From Teratosphaeria epicoccoides (lineage: Eukaryota; Ascomycota; Dothideomycetes; Mycosphaerellales; Teratosphaeriaceae), in NCBI GenBank assembly GCA_021401465.1, contig JADDMT010000049.1, positions 124,001-188,000 of the forward strand: a DNA stretch of 64,000 bases. The letters run 5' to 3'. Positions 56,913 through 64,000 of this stretch are shown here, one piece after another; positions within the stretch are counted from its first letter, which is position 1, and every line of letters begins with the position of its first letter. Below the pieces are notes generated by a model. That model had not been told where the DNA came from and ran no database searches. It saw nothing but the letters and a program-made list of their open reading frames with translations. The position numbers and the translations under genes were made by a program.

Positions 56913-58891
56913 TTACCCATTTCCTCCGTCAATCTCGTCCACGCCATCCTGAGTCCTGACGTCCTTGTCCTCAACCTCCAGACTGCTCTGACCCCGATAA
57001 TACTCCTGCACGCCATCTTCCTTGACCACGACCTCTCTGTCCTCATTCCTGACACCATTGACCGGGACCAATCGGATGGAGTACTTCATCAATGCCTCTT
57101 CGTTCATGTCATCCGTGACCAGCTTCTCGTTGTTCGTGAACTCGTTGTAGAACGATCTACGAACGTCATCGACGCCGGAACTCAGCGATCGAGCTCCAAG
57201 ATCCGGCAGATAGCTCTCGGCAGCGATGTGCGCGCAGAGTCTGCCGTCATTTTGGAGGTTGAGGTGGACATGAGCCGCGTACCGTTTCGCGGTCGGGGAG
57301 GTATCGATATCACGTCTGAGCTCGTTCGTCAGATCGAGCAAGAACTTGTGTGCGATGACTGCCTGCTCCGAAGGCGAGAATGGATAAAATGGCGCGACGT
57401 TCCTCAGCCGTCCTGCCAATGGAGCACCAAAGGCCTGCCGAAAGAGTGTCTTGAGCTCGCTGTGTAGAACCTTGTGCGGAACCTTGTCCAATGCAGAAAC
57501 ACTTGTCACGCCCTCGATGTGTTCTTTGTAAAAGTCGGTTATGGCGGTATCGCCAAGGTTCGTAGCGAAGATCCAGATAGTCTTGCTGGCATCAATGCGA
57601 TTATTATCGCGGCGGTCGTGGTACTCACCAGAATCCAGCAGCAACAATAGCGAGTTGCGCACTTCTTGCTCTGTCTTGTCGAATTCATCCATGAACACCA
57701 CGCTCCTCCGACCATCGAATGCCGCAAGGTGATTGTTGAGCTGACTGCCGCGATTGTTGCCATGATAGCCCTGGCGCGACCCGAACAACCCGATTTCGCT
57801 TCTCATCTGGGCGCAGTCGATGACCGTCAGTGCCAAGCCAAGCAAGTTACCCATCTTCGTCGCCAGTTCAGTCTTGCCGTGGCCCGACAGGCCAGCGAAC
57901 GTCATTACCAAAGGCGTTCTGATGTTCATACCGATGTGACTGGCCACTTTCTCAACCACTTCCTTGCAGGCGAATGTCTGGCCTACAACCAAGTATGGAA
58001 CTTTCAACAGTGGCACATACCCATGGGCGCGCGCGAGCTGCATTCCACGGGCCCGTATTGGATTGATTGCGGCCGCCTCGTGGAGATAGTAGCGGATGCT
58101 GAGGTTGAGAGTCTCGGCCAGAAGGTTCCGGTGACGCTGCTCGCACCAACTGCTCGTCTGAATGCGATCAGTGGGGCCATGTGCACTGCCCTGACTCGTG
58201 ATCTTGGGGGATGGCTGCTTCATGTAGTCCTCCCACATGTCCGCTGGGATAGCATACGGATCCGCACCATGTCCTAGCAGCAACTTGACAACTTCTGTGG
58301 GATTTCGCACTGTCCACTTACTGCGCATAATGGCATAAGCAACAGCGGGAACGTCCCAGACGTCGCATTGCTTTGCATCGGCGCCGTATTCCAACAACAT
58401 GCGGACCAGGTCGGCATCGTTGCGCTCAAGAGCATAGAACAGGACAGGGTGACACTGAACAGCGCCTTCAGCCCTCGCTCGATAACGCTCCTGTCGTAGG
58501 AATTGAGGTAGTCGGCGATCGCGGCAGTCGAGCAGCCCTGAGCAGTACTTGCCGCGATAATATCTGCTGAGAATGGTTTCGGATTAGAATTGTCGGACAG
58601 CACTTTATTCGGCAGTAGGTGAATTGTTGTGATTGCCTTTTCGTGAAGTCCGTCTCGGCTTTCTGAGAAGTCTGAAACGCCGAAACCGGGCAAGTAGATG
58701 GCCGCTAATCTAAGGTCTTTTGCGTAACGCGGCTTGCTACGTTGATGGCTGACCATTGGTGGTGGCACGTAGTGGCTACTAACCCCACGGCGTCTACCGT
58801 TATTGGTCGATTGGAACAAAATGCTCGTCGGCGAAGGCTTTGGAGATTTGGGCTGCCTGCTGCCACGGCGTGGTGTTGCGTCTGAAGACAT
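56913..58891 (-). CDS. Ankyrin-repeat + ClpB-type AAA+ ATPase, apparent frameshift
   Basis: The N-terminal part starts at ATG 58891 (MSSDATPRRGSRQPKSPKPS) and is open to about 58471. The rest is open in another frame from about 58490 to the stop at 56913. The shift lies at GAGCGAGGGC (58480-58471), where one base more or less would join SYDRSVIER to AEGAVQCHPVLFYALERND. The joined protein is about 659 residues: a disordered N terminus, two ankyrin repeats (about 58437-58250) and one AAA+ module with Walker A GLSGHGKTELA (57893-57861), Walker B VVFMDEFDK (57701-57675), sensor 1 IFATN (about 57566-57552), an arginine in the PLAGRLRNV segment and the GARSL sensor 2 near 57200. The ankyrin-Hsp100 design recalls mitochondrial CLPB/SKD3, a protein disaggregase, and such proteins recur in fungi. 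Whether the shift is real, a sequence error or a hidden intron is open; I found no intron of suitable length and phase. Confidence 0.75.
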
Positions 58892-59309
58892 GGTGCCAGG
58901 GAGCGTCCAAAGTCTGGATTGCCCATTTGCTCGGCGGAGCTTGCCTGTTATGATTAGCAAAAGCCGTCGCTCTTTCGTCGCAGGGCATTGTCTTCCTGTG
59001 ACGGACAGGTCTAGAAGACTCCATCTGCTCAAGCTCCTTGTCTGACAACTTCTCGCATGAAGTGTTGATCCTGCAATGTCTGCTGGATAGGAACAACGCA
59101 AACACCCTAGACACTCGGTCAACTTTCCAAGACAAAAGATAAGACGCGCATCCCAATCGCGCACCGATAGCGTTGAGCTCAAAGCTATCTCAACTGGTAA
59201 GATCAGCCTCATCTGTCAATCATTGTGTCGATGGATGGCCTTTCATGGTATAGCTTCGACCAAAATCACCATGCTAGCGTTGTGCGAATGCTTGCGGTGT
59301 CCAAATTCC
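58892..59309. other. Intergenic region upstream of the AAA+ gene
   Basis: Spans the likely promoter of the AAA+ gene and the 3' end of the asparaginase gene. The minus-strand frame upstream of 58891 stays open to 59212, but the sequence has no domain-like features. Nothing else supported. Confidence 0.4.
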
Positions 59310-60704
59310 TCATACTGGCGGGGCCATACACTTTGGAGACTCCGTCCGAAAGACCGCAAAGCGCTGGTTGCCAAGTCCATCGACCCAGGCCCTGAACATT
59401 CCGCCGCAGTTGAAGTCAGCAACGATCTTTCCCTCGCCATTTTCAAAGTCGATGCCGATGATCCCGCCTTCACCCTCACCAGTCTTCTTCCATCTACTCT
59501 CTGCCGATTGTTGCAGTTGACCGTTGGGTCCTGCAACCATGGTCACGGCGCTGTCCAACGAGAAAGTGCTTGATGGATCATGATGACTCGGAGCATAGCG
59601 AGCAATTGCTGCAGCAGTCCGCACAGCATTCAGGCGAAGGAAGGAGTCGCCGTTGCCAGTCCCTGACATTGCAACGCCTCTAGGGTGTCTTGTCTTCTGC
59701 GACGACCCGTGAAAGCTCGAGCTGGACGTCTGGAAGTACTCCCTTAGTCCAGGTAGACACTCAAGTGTCATCGCTGCGAGACTCGGGTGACTGTCAGAAA
59801 CCTCTTGGCTCACAGACGTTGTTGGGAAGAGATCCCACTCCTCAGCCCAGAACCCAGCACCGAGCGTTGGCGTGTCACCTATGCGACCAGGAAGCTTGTT
59901 CGTAAGACCACCAGTAGACGTAGCAACACACAACACGCCGGAGCTGTCCAAGACCACACAGCCAACCGTACCTTGGGGCAAATACTCTTTTGCATCCCAT
60001 GACGGGTCACTCTCGACACTGGTAGATGCGTCTTCATCGGCACGAGGAGCCTCGGCCCCACTGACGTCTGCTAGATATGCATCTTGGTCTGCCGCACATC
60101 TCGCCGCTTCGTATTGTTTGTCAGTATGGCTCAAACCAAGCCCGGTTCGATGCTCGTCCCACCTCTTCTTCGTCCAGAAGTAGCTTGGTCGAACCAATTT
60201 CAGTCCCCCCCACTTGTGTGCGAGCTGATCACAGATGTCTCCGTGAAGCTGACAATGCTGTCCTGCTCCGCCACCGTCATCCTCTTCGCCTCTGATCAGC
60301 ATTTCTTTGGCAAGCAAAATAGGGTTCTTAGCTCGTCTGGTTTTCATGATCCCAACACCTCGCTTTCGGTACCCTTTGCTCACCATGACGGACGCTTCGA
60401 GCTCATGCGTACCGGCAGTGGTATACACGGCGCCATGACCTGAATTGAAGAGAGGATTGTCCTCTAGCAGTGAGACTGTATGAGTCGCGACGTCCAGTGC
60501 TGTGGCTCCAGGGGTCTGAAGCGCAGTATTGGCCTGAGCCAAGATACTCAGCAAGGCGTCACGATATGCGTTGTAGGCTCTGCCATTGGGAGGCAAATTA
60601 TCGCGAGTTATGTTGCCCGCGCCACCGTGCAGGATGATCCGAGGCGTGACGGGGGTAGGCTTGCGGTCAGTGTAAGCCGGTAGAGGGTGCGAAATATATG
60701 CCAT
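59310..60704 (-). CDS. Isoaspartyl peptidase / type 2 L-asparaginase (Ntn hydrolase)
   Basis: A 464-residue single-exon protein. The N-terminal block PRIILHGGAGNI (21-32) and NPLFNSGHGAVYT (83-95) are typical of plant-type asparaginases. Autocleavage before T246 in LPQGTVGCVVLDSSG would free the catalytic N-terminal Thr of the beta subunit. The substrate-binding blocks GRIGDTPTLGAGFWAE (273-288) and SGTGNGDSFLR follow. These enzymes remove beta-aspartyl residues from dipeptides and deamidate asparagine. A region of about 100 residues before the cleavage site (about 140-243) is an insertion rich in charged residues, common in fungal members. Taspase-like activity is a less likely alternative. 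Start at the only suitable Met, just before the conserved block. Located between the AAA+ gene and the glucanase gene, all on the minus strand; no functional link is evident. Confidence 0.88.
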   Translation of the reverse strand: MAYISHPLPAYTDRKPTPVTPRIILHGGAGNITRDNLPPNGRAYNAYRDALLSILAQANTALQTPGATALDVATHTVSLLEDNPLFNSGHGAVYTTAGTHELEASVMVSKGYRKRGVGIMKTRRAKNPILLAKEMLIRGEEDDGGGAGQHCQLHGDICDQLAHKWGGLKLVRPSYFWTKKRWDEHRTGLGLSHTDKQYEAARCAADQDAYLADVSGAEAPRADEDASTSVESDPSWDAKEYLPQGTVGCVVLDSSGVLCVATSTGGLTNKLPGRIGDTPTLGAGFWAEEWDLFPTTSVSQEVSDSHPSLAAMTLECLPGLREYFQTSSSSFHGSSQKTRHPRGVAMSGTGNGDSFLRLNAVRTAAAIARYAPSHHDPSSTFSLDSAVTMVAGPNGQLQQSAESRWKKTGEGEGGIIGIDFENGEGKIVADFNCGGMFRAWVDGLGNQRFAVFRTESPKCMAPPV

Positions 60705-61155
60705 GGGGGAGGAAAATAAACACTTGGCCGGCAGAATCTAAAATTCCAGACAGACTGCGGTCTGTTGTTCTGCTTATCAACGATGGTGATGGGAGGATAA
60801 ATTTTTGTGCCTAAGGCAGCAAAATACTCAGGCTGTCTCTGTGTCTGGTACATGTAGTTCTTCCAAGATGGACGGCACAACATCACTGGATGAATCCGGC
60901 CATTGATCACGCCCATCGTACAACGCTGCCGATCCGTTTTCAAGATCTGGGCTGAAAGTGGCGTAAGACACGTGGCAAGCAAGAAGATAGATTTCGTCTT
61001 CAAGGAACTCGCACAAGTCTAGCGCCATGTTGGAAGATGACCTGAGGAACGCATCACTCCTGCGCCAACATTCAAACAAGCTCTCAACACATACATTCCC
61101 GACACCCCAACGCGCGCGCCCTCGAATAAACACGAAACCCACCCTCCCCTCCCTT
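60705..61155. other. Intergenic, no gene seen
   Basis: Promoter region of the asparaginase gene and 3' flank of the glucanase gene. Open frames lack motifs and codon structure. Confidence 0.45.
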
Positions 61156-63627
61156 TCAATAATACTCCGGCAATCCCGTCTCATTAAACATGGGAATCTC
61201 ACTCGAACAGTTGAAGTCCCTCTGATACGCCAACTTCGGCATCACCCCCGCGGCCAACCCATCCTTATAACTCCACTGCCACGCGCTCTCCGTCTGCCAC
61301 GTCCAATAAAACCAACCCCATCCCTGCTCAAAACTGTGCATTTGCGCCTCCGCAAACATGAGCAACCATTGCTTATACTGATCAGAATACGTGTTTGGAT
61401 CTGCATTCGCGTTTGTGCAGCTGCAGCGCGGATCGTTGTTTGTCGGACACGTGGGCGAGAGAACGGAGGTACTCGTTGAGCCCCCGAGGCCAGAAGCATA
61501 GTTCAGCGTGCCTTCCCAGCGGGAGCCCACGCCGACGTTGTTCAGGTACTCCGCGCAGTCGGTATCGGCTTGAGACCACTCGCCGCAAAGTGTGGGTCCG
61601 AAACCCGTTGCGGTGTTCTCGCTGCGGAGAGCTTGCTGCGTCCAGCCCGCGCAGGCGAAATTGATCTTGTCGTAATGGTTCAGCACGAGCTGCTCGACGT
61701 TGAAGATCACGTATTGATGGACGTCTAGGAGGAGATTGGTCCTGTTAATATCGGAGAATTTACCCTGCCAGTTGTCCAGACCCATGAAGCCGTCGCCAAA
61801 GACGATGATGCCGTCGAAGCCGTTGCCCCGGATGGTTGAGATGGCGGTTTCGGACCAGGATATTACGGAGGCTTGGTCGAGTTCGACCATGCGGGGTTCG
61901 TTGACGAGACCGTACATTGTGATGATGTTTTTGTAGCGGGGTTGCGTGAAGAACGTGGAGAGCTGGTTGTGGATTTCGGTCGTCCGGTTGGCATTCAGGT
62001 CACCATCTGTGCCGTTGAGCCAGCCTATCGTGCCCTGACGTCCAGAGTGGTTCCACCCATTTTGAGAGCCAGGCGCGCCATGCAGATCAAGATTGACGCG
62101 GATGCCGTACTTTCGTGCCCACTCGATTCCACGTAGCAGGTAGCGGAAGGAGATGTTGGGAACATAGGGATCGCCGTCGTAGGTGATGACAGCCCAGTAG
62201 GAGAAAGGGATGCGTACATGGTCGAACCCAGCTGCCGAGATATTCTTGAAGGTTTCTTCCGAGACGAAGGAGGAGTAGTGCTTCTCTATGGTCGACTTTG
62301 CGTTGCTGCCGAGTTGCTGAGAGAGCGTGTATTCATCCACTACGTTGTCGTGGGTGGTGTATTCGTTGAAGAGAGAAGGCGTAATGACAGGCTCAATGCT
62401 GAGCCAGCCGCCGATATTGACGCCGCGAATGAGATCGGTACCGTACGTCCAGCTCTCATTTAATGGCTTGACATTATCGTTCGCCCGCGCCGTGTCAACC
62501 CAGGTGCTGTTCAGCCCCATGATTGGCAGACCGCCCACAAGCTCAGACGTGAACGTGACATTGAAACCGTCGGTATCGTACCACGTGAATGGGTCGAAAC
62601 TGGTGCCCTGGTATGCCTTGGGGATATCGCTTTCGCTCATACCGTTGAGATTGCTGTTTGCCGGCGAACTCGTAGTGGCCTCTGCTGAACTTCCAGAGCT
62701 GTTATTGTTCTTCTTTGACAGCACCACGCCAACGGGAATCGCGATGACCAGGATCAAGACCACGATGCCTACAATGATGAGGATATTTCGTTTGCGCTTC
62801 CTCTTCCGCTCCAATTCTTCAAACTCCAGATCACTGCTCGTGCCTTCACGTTTCCGATATTCGTCCACTCGGTATGTCTCATCGTCGCTGTACCCCCCAC
62901 CTGAGCTTCCACCGCCCGCACCACCACGCAACCTCGCACCCCGCTCCAGCCGCTGTCCGCTCACCACCCGGCTCTTGCTCTTCTCAGTCCGGGCATAATT
63001 GCGCTTCGGCGGACTGTGTCTCACAAAGGCACTGTCTTCCTCATCATCCTGTGCTGCAGCCATCGCAGCCAGCGCGGCCATCTTCTCTCTCTCTTCCATC
63101 TCCTTCTTCCTCCTCTTGCGCTCCTTGTACTCTTGCCGGCGCGTCTCACGTTCTTGCCGCTCCCACTCCTCTTGCCTCTCATCCCGCCTGGCCAGCTCCT
63201 CCTCGCGTTCTCTCGCCCGGCGTCGTCCAGGCCCATTGTCCTCGTCTCCCCAACCCAGCTTCCGATTGAGCTGATCGAGCTTCGCCAATTGCGCCGGGCT
63301 CAACGCGGTGCTTGCCGAGCTTTTGCTCTCCGTGTATCGCGACTGCGACCCGCGCCTTCTCCGTCTCTCGCCATCACGCTCATCATAACCTTCCGGTCGG
63401 CGCTTGGGCCGACTCTTGCTCGGACTACCTTGGCCCTGCTCATAGTACGTGCTTTCCTCGCATGTTTCCCTCTCAAGTTCCTCGTCTCTTCTTCGAGAAG
63501 GTCTGGGCGGTAACAATCCTCCCTCGCTATCTGTTCTCTGATGTGTTCTCCGTCTTCTCTGTCGCCTCGCAGCTGCGTCGCGACGATCGTCATAAGGATC
63601 ACGAGACCGTGATCGCGAGGTCGGCAT
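61156..63627 (-). CDS. Membrane-anchored GH5 exo-beta-1,3-glucanase (exgD-type)
   Basis: An 823-residue single-exon type II membrane protein. Residues 1-280 form a cytosolic, highly charged Arg/Glu-rich tail with a predicted coiled coil (about 135-185). One transmembrane helix spans 281-303 (NILIIVGIVVLILVIAIPVG), followed by a Ser/Asn-rich linker. The extracellular catalytic domain is glycoside hydrolase family 5: RGVNIGGWL (401-409), the acid/base Glu577 in GLVNEPRM, a His in DVHQY (635-639), and the nucleophile Glu683 in CGEWSQ. Several Asn-x-Ser/Thr sites suit N-glycosylation, and Cys-rich loops (726-737) may be disulphide-bonded. It hydrolyses glucose from the non-reducing ends of cell-wall beta-1,3-glucan, tethered at the cell surface. 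The length, long N-terminal tail and order match Aspergillus exgD-type proteins. Confidence 0.92.
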   Translation of the reverse strand: MPTSRSRSRDPYDDRRDAAARRQRRRRTHQRTDSEGGLLPPRPSRRRDEELERETCEESTYYEQGQGSPSKSRPKRRPEGYDERDGERRRRRGSQSRYTESKSSASTALSPAQLAKLDQLNRKLGWGDEDNGPGRRRAREREEELARRDERQEEWERQERETRRQEYKERKRRKKEMEEREKMAALAAMAAAQDDEEDSAFVRHSPPKRNYARTEKSKSRVVSGQRLERGARLRGGAGGGSSGGGYSDDETYRVDEYRKREGTSSDLEFEELERKRKRKRNILIIVGIVVLILVIAIPVGVVLSKKNNNSSGSSAEATTSSPANSNLNGMSESDIPKAYQGTSFDPFTWYDTDGFNVTFTSELVGGLPIMGLNSTWVDTARANDNVKPLNESWTYGTDLIRGVNIGGWLSIEPVITPSLFNEYTTHDNVVDEYTLSQQLGSNAKSTIEKHYSSFVSEETFKNISAAGFDHVRIPFSYWAVITYDGDPYVPNISFRYLLRGIEWARKYGIRVNLDLHGAPGSQNGWNHSGRQGTIGWLNGTDGDLNANRTTEIHNQLSTFFTQPRYKNIITMYGLVNEPRMVELDQASVISWSETAISTIRGNGFDGIIVFGDGFMGLDNWQGKFSDINRTNLLLDVHQYVIFNVEQLVLNHYDKINFACAGWTQQALRSENTATGFGPTLCGEWSQADTDCAEYLNNVGVGSRWEGTLNYASGLGGSTSTSVLSPTCPTNNDPRCSCTNANADPNTYSDQYKQWLLMFAEAQMHSFEQGWGWFYWTWQTESAWQWSYKDGLAAGVMPKLAYQRDFNCSSEIPMFNETGLPEYY

Positions 63628-64000
63628 CTTCTTAAACGCGCGACTGGAATGTGAGCAAGGAGAATGACGGCTGTCGAGTCGTACAATTTACGGCTGATAA
63701 CATGCTGGTAAACAACGGGTTTGCAACAAACAATACACACATGCACAAAACTTTTATTTTTTTTATTTTTTGGAACACATCAAAAGACGCGTCAAACACG
63801 TGTCAGATTGTACAGCTCAAGCTGCTGATTCGATTGATACCACTCTCGTCATTCCATTAAGGACCATCAGCAGGTCTGCGAGTTGCAGACTCAGAAGACA
63901 TACCCTCCATACACACAAGCACTCACACCGCAGAACTCGACGAAGGGAATGTCATGGGGGCTCATGCGATTGAAGAGAGACGAGTTGATGTGGTCTGGTT
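63628..64000. other. Upstream region of the glucanase gene; no gene seen
   Basis: Contains a T/A-rich tract (about 63747-63772) and a CACGTG at 63798-63803. The frames are short. Any gene further right starts outside the window. Confidence 0.4.

Noticed and set aside
58892..59212. Upstream extension of the AAA+ protein
   Set aside because: The frame is open, but the sequence looks like noncoding upstream DNA, and the ATG at 58891 starts the portion with family-like composition.

Overview
The window comes from a filamentous ascomycete (Pezizomycotina). Three things support this. The genes are typical fungal genes with short GT-AG introns of about 47-144 nt. The genic DNA is GC-rich and compact. 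The repeats have been damaged by repeat-induced point mutation (RIP): C-to-T changes at CpA and CpG on both strands turn Gln and Trp codons into TAG/TAA throughout the transposons. I cannot name the species; a Dothideomycete would fit but is not proven.

Layout. 1-1277 is the 5' end of a minus-strand Ty3/Gypsy element (family A) that runs off the window, and 1278 to about 2790 is a RIP-degraded pogo-type transposase. About 2820-12600 is a gene island: an MFS transporter (minus), a heterochromatin protein 1 homologue (minus, four exons), the chaperonin subunit CCT5 (plus, four exons, divergent from HP1), a simple-repeat region, a broken BTB/POZ gene and glucose-6-phosphate 1-epimerase (minus, three exons). 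12966-55086 is one 42-kb nested retrotransposon block. About 55400-64000 is a second gene island: an MBOAT/wax-synthase-like protein (plus), then on the minus strand an ankyrin/ClpB-type AAA+ protein with an apparent frameshift, an isoaspartyl peptidase/L-asparaginase and a membrane-anchored GH5 exo-beta-1,3-glucanase.

The 42-kb block can be unpacked from its LTRs and 5-bp target-site duplications. The outermost element A0 (12966-55086, TSD ATAAC) contains A1 (13512-36835, TSD CCCTA/CCCTG) and, further 3', C (43755-54295, TSD CATTC). A1 contains A2 (16943-25933) and the minus-strand element B (27281-34278, TSD TAAAC). Removing the insertions leaves an A element of about 8.2 kb with 360-396-bp LTRs and a B/C element of about 6.8-7.0 kb with 345-480-bp LTRs. 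Both families look like chromoviruses (gag-pol with a C-terminal chromodomain). Both also carry an extra gene antisense to pol next to the 3' LTR; in family A that gene has a 51-nt intron whose splice sites survive in every copy examined. A tandem duplication of about 3.75 kb that is identical at every place compared (42781-46530 and 46533-50282) lies inside element C and its flank.

The genic islands have ordinary housekeeping and cell-wall functions. The most unusual material is in the repeat block: the antisense accessory genes, the resolvable nesting, the RIP gradient that follows nesting depth, and the unmutated duplication.
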